64,000 nt of DNA from an uncultured Acetatifactor sp. (GTDB lineage: Bacteria; Bacillota; Clostridia; Lachnospirales; Lachnospiraceae), in assembly GCF_910585425.1 (NCBI RefSeq), contig NZ_CAJUCP010000001.1, forward strand, positions 1-64,000, written 5' to 3'. A program made the position numbers and the translations under genes. Shown one piece after another: positions 1-8,149 of this stretch. The notes under the pieces are model-generated. The model did not search any database. It was not told the origin of the DNA and worked only from the letters and a program-made list of their open reading frames with translations. The number at the start of each line of letters is the position of its first letter. Within the stretch, counting starts at the first letter, position 1.

Positions 1-290
1 CAGTTGTCAATCTTCGGTTGGAATCTCATTCATTGAGATTCCGAGAAGTTATTCTTTTGCAAAGCCCAGTTTGTTTTAAATAATATGTAGTGACCTCAAA
101 CCAAGTAAAGAATACTGGTCTGAAGACAATATAGAGTCGGCCCTAATCTCTCGACTTTCATTTTTCTTATCGGCAATACTTTCCACTACATCATCAAATC
201 CACCCCCACCGCCTATGCAATTAGGATAGATTAGAAATTGCCTATATCACTTATTGCATTGTATCATCCCCCTCATAAACCATCAATCAG
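1..290. other. Decayed non-coding start of window
   Basis: No intact gene is visible. A perfect 9-bp hairpin (GGAATCTCA, 5-nt loop, TGAGATTCC) lies at 20-42; without a T-run on either side I do not call it a terminator. On the minus strand, roughly 75-240, a coherent reading frame containing GGGGGFDDVVESIADKK remains, but it has no start and I do not recognise its family. Confidence 0.4.
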
Positions 291-570
291 TCAAATAGTA
301 CCACAATCCACAGCACTGGAAACATATTCCGTTCTTTCTCGAGGCTTTTGTCCCAAGACTAATAGGAAAGACGCACATACTGTACTTCCTCCCCAGTAGT
401 CTCCTTCAATATCTCATTTGTCTTTATCAGCTCGTCCTTAAATATCTCCCGGTTGTTCTTCGTCAGCTAGATGTGGCTGTATATGTGATTGCCGATAAGA
501 TGTCAAGACATACGTAAATGAAGTTCATACAGTTTTTGTGCTACAATTTTCATGTGCGGTTTCACATAAT
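291..570 (-). pseudogene. Remnant of a polysaccharide deacetylase
   Basis: The minus strand keeps a reading frame with IGNHIYSH, LTKNNREIFKDEL and EEVQYVRLSY, which matches the NodB-type deacetylase pattern (GNHTYSH zinc-binding motif followed by a VRLPYGSWD-like segment). The frame is broken by TGA before the histidine motif, TAG directly after it and another TAG where the Gly of PYGSW would be. No start or promoter is recognisable. In the family this domain removes acetyl groups from peptidoglycan or chitin-like sugars; this copy is dead. Confidence 0.6.
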
Positions 571-590
571 AGATTAGGACAAAAATCAAG

Positions 591-770
591 TCAGGCATTT
601 TTCTTTCTATTACGCTGAACAACAGCACTTTTAAATGCTTTCATCATCATCGGAGACAATTCCTGACAATCCTCGTCAAAAACAACAGGGTGCTTTTTAG
701 CTTCTTCGACCTCTTTGAGCTGTTCCTCTGTAGGTTTCTGTCCGTTCTCAATAATAAATGTCTTGATCAT
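591..770 (-). CDS. Short antitoxin partner of BrnT-like toxin
   Basis: This is a 59-residue ORF starting MIKTFIIENGQKPTEEQ and ending QRNRKKNA. Its ATG lies inside the last 23 bases of the brnT-like gene, the overlap expected of a co-translated toxin-antitoxin pair. The sequence has the acidic central stretch (VVFDEDCQELSPMM) common to the N-terminal half of antitoxins placed after BrnT toxins in Clostridia, but it stops before a ribbon-helix-helix region. It may therefore bind the toxin yet lack the DNA-binding part. The function is inferred mainly from its neighbour. Confidence 0.6.
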   Translation of the reverse strand: MIKTFIIENGQKPTEEQLKEVEEAKKHPVVFDEDCQELSPMMMKAFKSAVVQRNRKKNA

Positions 771-1026
771 AATAAAGTCCCCTTTCTGCTTCCGTTGCGA
801 GCCTGGCCGAAATCAGCCTGATTACTTCTTTTCTTTCAGTAAATACCACAAACAGCACATCTCCAACCTTTCCTATTGCAATGTATCTATCTTCATCAAT
901 GCTGTGCTCAAAATCAAACATCTCGATATAATTAGGATCATCAAAAACATGTGCTGCTGTCTCAAATGAAATTTTATGCTTCTTCTTATTTGTCAAACTC
1001 TTTTCTTCGTCCCATTCAAACTTCAT
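748..1026 (-). CDS. BrnT family toxin
   Basis: The 92-residue protein begins MKFEWDEEKSLTNKKKHKISF and carries the family hallmarks: the FEWDxxKxxxNxxKHxISFE opening, the DRYIAIG segment and the late R-LISAR-AT-ER stretch around residues 70-82. BrnT proteins are RelE-fold ribonuclease toxins that stop translation when the antitoxin is lost. The gene is followed, with 23 bp of overlap, by the 59-residue antitoxin candidate. It sits between a dead deacetylase and a transposase scar, so it belongs to accessory DNA. Family assignment is firm; activity is not shown. Confidence 0.85.
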   Translation of the reverse strand: MKFEWDEEKSLTNKKKHKISFETAAHVFDDPNYIEMFDFEHSIDEDRYIAIGKVGDVLFVVFTERKEVIRLISARLATEAERGLYYDQDIYY

Positions 1027-1177
1027 TCTCCATTCCCCTTTTATTTGGTATCAAATCCTCTTCTTTTATTATGGAATGAATCTGACCCAGATATTCCTTC
1101 ACAAATTCTCTCACCATTGTCCCATAGCGAAGGATATCCCTTTCATCCCCAAAGTCTTGAATACTCCTTTTCGCAAA
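1016..1177 (-). pseudogene. C-terminal fragment overlapping the brnT start
   Basis: An open frame of 53 codons without its own start contains GDERDILRYGTMVREF and ends ENEV-stop inside the first codons of brnT. It looks like the tail of an upstream gene that once ran into brnT. The frame is closed by a TGA at 1178-1180. I cannot name the family. Confidence 0.35.
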
Positions 1178-1233
1178 TCAAGATTGTAAAAAAATGTATC
1201 TATATTAAAGTATAACCGTTCCATTGGTTCTTT

Positions 1234-1356
1234 TCAACTACAATCTTTCTCCATCGGCTCAAAAAGCGCGCTGGGGGGAAACAAATGGTTATCAGTCCTG
1301 TCTCCCAGTATCTTTCGGTGCAGTTTTCTGATGTTATACGCCAATGCCAACAGGCT
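1234..1356 (-). pseudogene. Transposase C-terminal remnant
   Basis: The minus strand reads SLLALAYNIRKLHRKILG, matching the LMALAYNLKKLHRKI-type C-terminal helix of DDE transposases of the IS1182/IS4 kind, followed by about 20 residues and a TGA. Nothing upstream in this frame is open, so it is a scar rather than an active insertion sequence. No terminal repeats were found. Confidence 0.5.
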
Positions 1357-1437
1357 TTACGGCAAACTGCCCCGGGGTGGTGGCTGAACAGGTCAGATAA
1401 CTTCGAGAGCCAGCAGTAACCGGCAGTAATATGTTAA

Positions 1438-1480
1438 AACAGGGGCTGTACACCAATTTCTTAGTACGACATCCCCTGTT
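1438..1480 (-). terminator. Rho-independent terminator after pdaA
   Basis: Read leftward, AACAGGGG and CCCCTGTT pair over 8 bp, with extra pairing (TGTAC/GTAC) inside, and TTTT follows. It begins 6 bases after the pdaA stop codon. Confidence 0.75.
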
Positions 1481-1485
1481 TCTAA

Positions 1486-2343
1486 TCAATCAACCAGATC
1501 CGCCAGCGGCCTGAAGGTATACCCCATCTCCTCCCATTTCGTCAGCAACTCATCCATGATCTCCCCGTTTGTCTTCGACGTGCTGTGCAGCAGTACAATC
1601 GCCCCGGGATGGATGCGCCCTGTCAGCTTGGAGAAAGCCTCATCATGGCTGGGCTGGGCATCCTGGTTCCAGTCCACATAGGCCAGGCTCCAGAAGAAGG
1701 TGGAATATCCCAAGTCCTTTGCCATCTGCAGGTTCTCCTTGCTGTACTTCCCCTGGGGCGGCCTGTAGTACATGGCCAGCTCCCCGCCCGTGACCTCCTT
1801 GAACAGAGCCGCCACATCGTCCATCTCCTTCTGGAAGGATGCCTTATCCGATATCCTGGACATGTCCGGATGGTGATATGTATGGTTGCCCACGGTGTGC
1901 CCATCCTCCACCATGCGCCTGGCGATCTCCGGGGCGGACTCCAGGAAATGCCCTACCACGAAGAAGGTGGCCGGGGCATTGTGCTTCTTCAGGGCGTCCA
2001 GGATGGGCTCCGTGTTCCCGTTCTCGTAGCCGCAGTCAAAGGTCAGATAGATCGCCTTCTCCTCCCCCGGCCCGCAAAAGTAGGCATCGTACTCCGCCAG
2101 CTCCGCCGCAGTGGCATTGCCTGTGGGCTTCTGCCCCGACCCGCCGAATCCCAGGCCCCAGTCCTCGGTCTCTGTGAGCAGGCTCCCTGAGGTCTGTCTG
2201 GCCTGGGCGCGGATCTCCGCCACCTCCCTGCCCAGGAAAAACATGGCCGCGAACAGGGCCATGGCGGGAACCACCTTTTTCCATTTGATCCGCTTGGTCT
2301 GCAGCAGCTTTTGTACCACATCCTTTACATAAATCGTCTTCAT
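1486..2343 (-). CDS. pdaA: Delta-lactam-biosynthetic de-N-acetylase
   Basis: The protein has 285 residues: an N-terminal membrane segment (about 24-38), a linker, then a NodB deacetylase domain. The metal and catalytic motifs are TFDCGYENG (Asp103) and GNHTYHHPD (His154, His158). The wording YLTFD-GYENG and NHTYHHPDMS is that of PdaA rather than of general chitin deacetylases. PdaA removes the acetyl group from N-acetylmuramic acid after its peptide is cut off, the step before muramic delta-lactam formation in spore cortex. I chose the ATG at 2343 because GGAAG lies 8 bases upstream; an in-frame TTG at 2364 has no such site. It ends at a clear terminator. Confidence 0.9.
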   Translation of the reverse strand: MKTIYVKDVVQKLLQTKRIKWKKVVPAMALFAAMFFLGREVAEIRAQARQTSGSLLTETEDWGLGFGGSGQKPTGNATAAELAEYDAYFCGPGEEKAIYLTFDCGYENGNTEPILDALKKHNAPATFFVVGHFLESAPEIARRMVEDGHTVGNHTYHHPDMSRISDKASFQKEMDDVAALFKEVTGGELAMYYRPPQGKYSKENLQMAKDLGYSTFFWSLAYVDWNQDAQPSHDEAFSKLTGRIHPGAIVLLHSTSKTNGEIMDELLTKWEEMGYTFRPLADLVD

Positions 2344-2517
2344 CTGTCTGGCTTCCTTTCGCAATTAGCCATGCAGAAATCCCCGGCGGCTGTCCCTCCG
2401 CAGATCCCACATGGCTAATTCGTCGTCTTGCTCCAATATATGTAAAGAAAGCTTTGCCACATTCCCTGTCAGTTGCTTTTTCTTCAAAAACCTTAATTAG
2501 TAATATCCGTTGACTAA

Positions 2518-3162
2518 TTATGCCGTCCCGCCCCAGAAGGCCCATTCCAGCATGCGGCACCAGGCGTGGTACACAGGCAGGGTCAGCTCCTGCACCAGGT
2601 AGGTCTCGCTCTCCGGCAGCGCCACATACACGTCGCACAGCTCCCGCAGCATGCCGCCGCCAAGACGGCCCAGGCCGATGCAGCGCAGCCCAGCGGCCCG
2701 GGCCGTCTTCACCGCGTTTATCACGTTCCCGGAATTCCCCGAGGTGCTCAGCCCCAGCAGCACGTCCCCCGGCCTGCCGTAGCCCAAGACCTCCTGGGCA
2801 TAGGCCATCTCCGGGGCCACGTCATTGGCATAGGCGGAGGCAAACGCCGGGTTCACCCCGATGGCAATGGCCGGGAGCGCTCCCTGCAGCTTTTCCTCCA
2901 GCCCCTGGCCGGGATAGAGCCTCCGGCAGGCCGCCGCGAACTCCTCCGGCACCGCCCTGTGCAGCATGAATTCCTTCATCAGCTCCCCCACGATATGCTG
3001 GGCGTCCGCACTGCTGCCGCCGTTGCCGCATATCAGGAGCTTCCCGCCCCGGGCAAAGCCTTCCCGCATCTCGTGATAGGCCTCCATGATGTCTTCCCGG
3101 CATCCCTCCAGGACGGGATAGCGCTCCGCAAGCCCCTGCCAGATTCCCTCTATCTCATTCAT
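2518..3162 (-). CDS. SIS-domain phosphosugar isomerase
   Basis: The 214-residue protein has a phosphate-binding SIS fold with the loop LICGNGGSSADAQHIVGELM (residues 43-62) and STSGNSGNVINA (about 141-152). These resemble GmhA, the sedoheptulose-7-phosphate isomerase. No other heptose genes are present, so the true substrate may be a different sugar phosphate. Its start overlaps the stop of the ROK kinase gene by 8 bp, indicating translational coupling: the kinase would phosphorylate a sugar and this protein would isomerise or sense the product. An AAGGAAG site lies 9 bases before the ATG. Confidence 0.75.
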   Translation of the reverse strand: MNEIEGIWQGLAERYPVLEGCREDIMEAYHEMREGFARGGKLLICGNGGSSADAQHIVGELMKEFMLHRAVPEEFAAACRRLYPGQGLEEKLQGALPAIAIGVNPAFASAYANDVAPEMAYAQEVLGYGRPGDVLLGLSTSGNSGNVINAVKTARAAGLRCIGLGRLGGGMLRELCDVYVALPESETYLVQELTLPVYHAWCRMLEWAFWGGTA

Positions 3163-4165
3163 TCCCTGCCACTTCCTTTTCTCCGAAATTATATTCCGCC
3201 AGCACCAGCGCGGCGTAATCGCCTATGTTCTCCCCCAGCTGGGCGGGCACCACCACGCAGGCCGCCGCGGACGCCTCCAGCGCCTCCCGCTTCATCACCC
3301 GCTCCGCGTAGGGCCAGAGCAGATGCCTGCACCTCTGGAAGATGCTGCCGATGATGATGATCTCCGGGTTCAGGATATCCACCAGCATGGCCAGCCCCCT
3401 GCCAAGCTGCTCGCCGCAGAGGCGGTAGATCTCTATGGCCAGCTCGTCTCCCCTGTCCGCGGCGATGGCTATGTCCTTTGCGTTGAGCTGGTCCAGATCC
3501 TCCATGCCCTGGCACAGATCCTGGCTCATGCCGTTCTCAATCCTCTCCAGCACCTTCATCCTGGCCATCTGGCTGATCCCCGCGCCGCTGCAGAATCCCT
3601 CGAAGGAGCCCATCTTCCCGTAGCCCACCGGCCCCCATCTCTCCATCCTCACATGGCCCACTTCCCCTGCCATGTCGCTGCTGCCCCGGTAGAGCTTCCC
3701 GTCCAGGATCAACCCGGCTCCCAGCCCCGTCCCGAAGGTCAGGAAGATGACATTGTCATACCCTCTGCCCGCGCCGTACTTCCATTCCGCCACCGCGCAG
3801 GCGTTGGCGTCGTTCTCCAGCGCCACGGGCAGGCCGAACTCCTTCTCCAGTATCTGCTTGATCGGTATATTGTCCCAGCCCGGCAGATTGGGCGGGTTCA
3901 TGATGACCCCCCGCCTGCTGTCCAGCGGTCCGCCGCAGCTGACGCCTATCCCTATGATGTCCTCCGTGGAGAGCCCCTTCTCCTGCAATATCCGATGGAT
4001 CGTCTCCTCCATCTTCTGAATCGCCCCCATCGGGCCTCCTGCTTTCTTCGTCTCAAAGGCTTCCCTTCGCAGTATGAACTTCTCCGGGCCCTCCTTCCCC
4101 TGCGGATTCCCCAGTAGAACAGCACTTTTGGTCCCGCCGATGTCTATCCCTATGCTAAACTTCAT
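3155..4165 (-). CDS. ROK family sugar kinase
   Basis: The 336-residue protein begins MKFSIGIDIGGTKSAVLLG, the ATP-binding DxGGTK phosphate loop, and has LENDANACAVAEW and FGTGLGAGLILDGKLYRG in order, as in bacterial glucokinase and N-acetylmannosamine kinase. The AGEVGH histidine is kept, but the zinc loop CxCGxxGCxE that normally follows is replaced by WGPVGYGKMGSFEGFCSG, so the usual zinc-binding cysteines are missing. The ATG at 4165 has AAGGGGA 6 bases upstream; an ATG at 4186 has none. The gene is divergent from a ROK repressor and coupled to a SIS isomerase, suggesting one sugar-use unit. Confidence 0.85.
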   Translation of the reverse strand: MKFSIGIDIGGTKSAVLLGNPQGKEGPEKFILRREAFETKKAGGPMGAIQKMEETIHRILQEKGLSTEDIIGIGVSCGGPLDSRRGVIMNPPNLPGWDNIPIKQILEKEFGLPVALENDANACAVAEWKYGAGRGYDNVIFLTFGTGLGAGLILDGKLYRGSSDMAGEVGHVRMERWGPVGYGKMGSFEGFCSGAGISQMARMKVLERIENGMSQDLCQGMEDLDQLNAKDIAIAADRGDELAIEIYRLCGEQLGRGLAMLVDILNPEIIIIGSIFQRCRHLLWPYAERVMKREALEASAAACVVVPAQLGENIGDYAALVLAEYNFGEKEVAGNE

Positions 4166-4238
4166 ATCGATTCCCCTTCCCGCCATTTTTATGGTGTATG
4201 GTTTTCCGGTACCCTTTATTCAGTGCTTTTCAAGAAAA

Positions 4239-4267
4239 ATAATACCATTTTTCCTCCACTAAATCAA
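4239..4267 (-). promoter_or_regulatory. Promoter of the ROK kinase operon
   Basis: Read leftward there is TTGATT, a 17-bp spacer and TATTAT. A TTAGTAA motif (4274-4280 on the minus strand) sits directly upstream of the -35 box and recurs on the plus strand at 4364-4370, about 30 bp before the divergent repressor promoter. These paired motifs are candidate half-sites for the ROK repressor. Confidence 0.55.
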
Positions 4268-4398
4268 TACTGTTTACTAACATTAAGGGCTTTTTATTTT
4301 ATAAAATCTTTCTAAAGATTCCGGCCATCCCGGAAGGGCCATATCCCGTGTTCAGCCTGATTTTTAGTAACGTCGTTTTACTTTCTTGTCTCTTTTTA

Positions 4399-4426
4399 TT
4401 GATTTTCATTACAAATCATGTATAAT
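4399..4426 (+). promoter_or_regulatory. Promoter of the ROK repressor gene
   Basis: TTGATT and a perfect TATAAT are separated by 16 bp. Transcription should start near 4433, which rules out translation starts at 4418 and makes 4442 nearly leaderless, favouring the ATG at 4481. Confidence 0.7.
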
Positions 4427-4480
4427 AGTAAGAAAAGGGGGATGACCCGCTTGTCTCCGCCAGAGAAAGGACGAAAATCT

Positions 4481-5704
4481 ATGCCGACATTGCACGGAAC
4501 CAACCTCACGAATGTAAAAGAAAAGAATCGCGCATTGGCCCTGCGCCTCATCAGCACGGGACAGTCCGTCTCCCGGGCAAACCTGGCCAGAAGCATGCAT
4601 CTGACAAAGACTACCCTTGGCAATATCGTATCCGACCTGATCGCCAGCGACATCATCAAGGAGTACACCTATACCTCCACCGAGGCGGACGCCTCCCTCG
4701 GCAGGAAGCCGATCATCCTGGACCTGTCCCCCAATTCCCCGCTAATCATGGGGATGCTGATCAAAAGGAATCTGCTCAGCGGCATCCTGGCCGACCTGAA
4801 GGGACGGATCATCGCCCAGAAGGACTGCAGGTACGATTCCCTGAATCAGGACACCCTGATCGACACGCTGGTGCAGCTCTACGAACAGCTCCGCAAGGGC
4901 CAGTCCCGGCGGATCGTGGCCATAGGCATCTCCTCTCTGGGCCCCGTGGACACCAAGGCCCAGAAGCTGACCACGCCGGTGGATTTCTGGGGCATCAAGA
5001 ACCTTCCCCTGCCTGAAATCATCCAACAGCGCACAGGGCTGCCCGCCTACATCATCCACGACAGCAGCGCCGGCGCGCTGGCGGAAAAAATCTACGGCTC
5101 CCATACCCATTCGGACAATCTGCTCTATCTGCATATCATGAATGGCATAGGCGCCGGGTATATCTTCCAGGGGAACATCTACGACGGGGATTTCGGACAG
5201 AGCGGCGAGCTGGGCCACACCTCCATCAATTTCGCCGGACCTTCCTGCAACTGCGGCAACCGCGGCTGCCTGGAGCTCTACGCCAATATCGACAATATGA
5301 ACCGGCATATCCAGGAGATGCGCAATATCTACAAAGGCCCTACATTGCTGTCCAAGGAGCAGGAGTCCTACACCTGGAGCGACATCATCACCGCCGCCTC
5401 CGCCATGGACTTCCTGGCCATGGCAGCGCTGGACGAGTTCTGCGGCTACCTGGCCTACGCGGTGCGCAATGCCATCCACCTGCTGGACGTGAGCCATATC
5501 ATCGTGGGATACGACTCCCCCGTGGAGACCACTGTGGTGGAGGACGCCCTGACCACCAAGCTCAACAGCGGCCCCCAGTCCAACACAGGGCATACCATCG
5601 AAATCGTGAAGTCCTCCTTCGGCGGCCAGGCGCCCCTGATCGGCTCCATCGCCGTGGTGACGGACAAAATCTTCAACTGCGAGCTGAACATCTTCAACCC
5701 TTGA
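4481..5704 (+). CDS. ROK family transcriptional repressor
   Basis: The 407-residue protein has an N-terminal winged helix (about 20-75, LRLISTGQSVSRANLARSM then LTKTTLGNIVSDLI) followed by a ROK sugar-binding domain with the intact zinc motif CNCGNRGCLEL. This is the XylR/NagC layout: a repressor released by a sugar or sugar phosphate. I chose the ATG at 4481, which has AAAGGA 9 bases upstream and lies about 48 bases from the predicted transcription start. It is divergent from the ROK kinase-SIS operon, its likely target. The N-acetyl sugar or xyloside ligand cannot be read from sequence. Confidence 0.85.
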   Translation: MPTLHGTNLTNVKEKNRALALRLISTGQSVSRANLARSMHLTKTTLGNIVSDLIASDIIKEYTYTSTEADASLGRKPIILDLSPNSPLIMGMLIKRNLLSGILADLKGRIIAQKDCRYDSLNQDTLIDTLVQLYEQLRKGQSRRIVAIGISSLGPVDTKAQKLTTPVDFWGIKNLPLPEIIQQRTGLPAYIIHDSSAGALAEKIYGSHTHSDNLLYLHIMNGIGAGYIFQGNIYDGDFGQSGELGHTSINFAGPSCNCGNRGCLELYANIDNMNRHIQEMRNIYKGPTLLSKEQESYTWSDIITAASAMDFLAMAALDEFCGYLAYAVRNAIHLLDVSHIIVGYDSPVETTVVEDALTTKLNSGPQSNTGHTIEIVKSSFGGQAPLIGSIAVVTDKIFNCELNIFNP

Positions 5705-5717
5705 AGACAGGCAAATG

Positions 5718-6812
5718 TCACTCCGCCGGCACCGTGTAGACGAAGCTGGTGACCACGTACAGAACCTGCCCGCCGTACTCCACCCGGGACCACCCAAAGT
5801 CCGCGCTGAAGCCTGTGCGGTGGGCCTTCTCCCCGTAGTTCAGCTGGCAGCTCACCGTGGCGTTCTCCTGGAGGGTGCTGGGCTCCGTCCGCAGGTTCAC
5901 ATACTCCTTGGGCGTGATCCAGTCATCGCAGTTTTCGAAAATGACTACGGTTCCGTCTGCCGTTGTGACCCGGTTGGGGTCAGTGGGCGCTACCGGCGTC
6001 TTATAGTTCAGATCAGTGGTCAGATACTGGCTCACCGCGTACAGTGTCTGGCCATTATAATCGATGCGCGACCATCCTGTGTCATTGTTGATGCCGGTCC
6101 TGGACAGGGCTTCGCCATTTTGAATCTTTACCACGATGTTCCTGTCGTCCGTAGTGGTGGGCATGGTGCGCAGGTTCACCGCGTCCTTGGGGGTCACGGA
6201 CTCCTGCACGACCATGAACGTCATGCGTATGTCATCCGCCCCGTCCTCCGGGTTCCCCGCCTGGGGCTGGGACGTGGGCTCAGGTGTGGGCTGTGCCGTC
6301 GGTTGGGGCTCAGCCGTAGGCTGGGGGGATTCGGGCCGGTCCTGCGGGCCTTCGGAGGCATCCGGAGGCGCAGAGGATCCCGGGGCGGATGATGCCGCGC
6401 CGCTTTCCGCCGGTTCGCTCTCAGGCTCCGCGGGCGTCTCCGAATCCGCGGCCCCGGCATAGTCCGGATCCGGCTCCGCGCCTGCCCCTTCTCCCTGTGC
6501 CGGGTTCCCTTCCGCTTCCGGGGACTGCCCAGAATCGTCGGACTCCGGCTGGCTGGCCTCCGCCAGGCTCCCCCTGTCCCCTCCCTCAGGCTTGTCCGGA
6601 TGGGTGACATGCCACAAAACGGCGCATATGACAGCGGCCAGCACCGTCAGACCCATGAAGATCGCCGCTTTCGCCCATGGCTGCAGGGGCGGCAGCGCTT
6701 CCTCCGGCTCCCGGTCCTCAAAATCTGCATCCTGCGCATCCTGCGTCCCCCGGCTCTCCGGTTCCTGCTCCAGTTCCTTTTCCTCCCGGTCGCCCCAGTC
6801 CTTCAATTTCAT
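5718..6812 (-). CDS. Membrane-anchored protein with two SH3b domains
   Basis: The 364-residue protein has an acidic N-terminal tail, one membrane helix (AAIFMGLTVLAAVICAVLW), a long Pro/Glu/Ser-rich linker, then two bacterial SH3 domains, each starting with TPK-VNLRT and ending in a GWSR-(D/E)YxGQ-LY-V pattern. SH3b domains usually bind cell-wall peptides, so the protein probably spans the membrane and touches the wall. No catalytic domain is attached, which leaves its role open. The ATG at 6812 has GGAGA 7 bases upstream. It converges with the ROK repressor gene, only 13 bp away. Confidence 0.75.
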   Translation of the reverse strand: MKLKDWGDREEKELEQEPESRGTQDAQDADFEDREPEEALPPLQPWAKAAIFMGLTVLAAVICAVLWHVTHPDKPEGGDRGSLAEASQPESDDSGQSPEAEGNPAQGEGAGAEPDPDYAGAADSETPAEPESEPAESGAASSAPGSSAPPDASEGPQDRPESPQPTAEPQPTAQPTPEPTSQPQAGNPEDGADDIRMTFMVVQESVTPKDAVNLRTMPTTTDDRNIVVKIQNGEALSRTGINNDTGWSRIDYNGQTLYAVSQYLTTDLNYKTPVAPTDPNRVTTADGTVVIFENCDDWITPKEYVNLRTEPSTLQENATVSCQLNYGEKAHRTGFSADFGWSRVEYGGQVLYVVTSFVYTVPAE

Positions 6813-6901
6813 AACAGCTCTCCATTCCACCGCCCTGCGGTATGAACACGCCCCGTCCCTCTCCCGCACCCCTTTGGCCAGGTTGCCGGTCAGGCGGGAT
6901 T

Positions 6902-7972
6902 TCAGTCTCCGGAATCCTTGCTTACATTATTGGGGATCTCTCCCAGCCGCCGGTCCAGCGCTTCCAGCACGTCCTGGCCGATCCTGGCGAATCCCAGGGC
7001 GTCCCGGACCAGCATCCGGTCCACCGTCTTCTTAAGCTCAGGCGGCATCTCCCCTGCCTGCAGCAAAGGGCTTCCCCATGCCTCTCCCCCTTCTGCCCGG
7101 GCCAGCACGGCGCCCAGGACCTCCGCCCCCTTCGGGTTTCCCATGACCCGTCCCATGGTGCAGCCCACGGAGAGGAACTGCCCGTCGTCCTCCGACAGAT
7201 GGGCCCTGACCTCCGGCTCCAGAAGCCCCTCCCCCCGGTCGCCAAAGTCCCCGAACACCTCCCGCAGCCAGCCCACGGAATCCGGCACCCAGTTCGGCAC
7301 TCTCCTGCTGATGCGGGTGGACGGCCCCTGGACGCTGGTATCGCAGGTGCTGAAGCCGTGAGGGCCGTAGGAATAGATATGGCTCTCGAAAGTGATGTCA
7401 TGCTCCGCCAGGGCCTCCATGAACCTGATGGAGTTCATCACCGGCACCACGTTATCGTCCCTGGTGTGGAACAGGAAGCAGGGCGGCGTCTGTCTGTCCA
7501 CCGCGCTGACCGTGTCCGGCGCTGTGGGGGAGCAGCACTTTACGTCCTCCCCGGCCACAGCATAGCCCAGGATTGCGGCCGCGGGCCGGTTCTTCGCCAT
7601 GGTGGCCGCCGCTGCCGCCAGATGGCCCCCAGCGGAGAAGCCGATGACTGCAATCTTGTCGTCATAGATGCTCCACGCCCCGGCCTTTTCCTTCAGAAAT
7701 TCCATGGCCTGCTCGTAATCCTCCAGCGGATGGGGCCAGTCCGCGTGGACGCCCACCGAATAGCGCAGGACCGCCGCGTGGTAGCCGGCCTTCAGGTACG
7801 CCAGCGCCACCGGATCCGCCTCTCTGTCTGAGCAGGACCGATAGCCGCCCCCGGGCAGCACCAGCACCAGGGGCCTCCTGGCAATCCCGCGATATTCCCC
7901 GCCTACCTCCAGCAGATAGGCCGTCAGAGAGACATTCCTCTCCCGGTTGAGCACAACCACTTCTCTGTTCAT
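6902..7972 (-). CDS. Alpha/beta hydrolase, esterase-like
   Basis: The 356-residue protein carries PLVLVLPGGGYRSCSDREAD (oxyanion-hole region), the nucleophile motif GFSAGG, RDDNVVP for the acid and YGPHGFS for the catalytic histidine. This pattern is shared by acetyl-xylan/carbohydrate esterases and BD-FAE-type lipases. No signal peptide is present, so it should act in the cytoplasm, for example on imported acetylated sugars. About 90 residues after the catalytic His extend beyond the usual fold and are rich in acidic residues. The ATG at 7972 has GGAGG 7 bases upstream. Confidence 0.8.
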   Translation of the reverse strand: MNREVVVLNRERNVSLTAYLLEVGGEYRGIARRPLVLVLPGGGYRSCSDREADPVALAYLKAGYHAAVLRYSVGVHADWPHPLEDYEQAMEFLKEKAGAWSIYDDKIAVIGFSAGGHLAAAAATMAKNRPAAAILGYAVAGEDVKCCSPTAPDTVSAVDRQTPPCFLFHTRDDNVVPVMNSIRFMEALAEHDITFESHIYSYGPHGFSTCDTSVQGPSTRISRRVPNWVPDSVGWLREVFGDFGDRGEGLLEPEVRAHLSEDDGQFLSVGCTMGRVMGNPKGAEVLGAVLARAEGGEAWGSPLLQAGEMPPELKKTVDRMLVRDALGFARIGQDVLEALDRRLGEIPNNVSKDSGD

Positions 7973-8149
7973 ACAGCATCCTCCCGGACGATTTTCCGAA
8001 TTTTTCGCCTTCCTTATTCTATCATTCCCATTGGTGGTTTTCAATATCATCTTGTGGCAATTTCCCGTACATTTTTCGCCTTTTTGGAGGCATAATGCCC
8101 TGACACGGAAAAAGGAGCCCGGACAGGCTCCTCCCATTCCCCGATTTCC

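Noticed and set aside
3323..4117. 264-codon plus-strand frame opposite the ROK kinase
   Set aside because: It is antisense to a confidently identified kinase and has no ribosome site or family.
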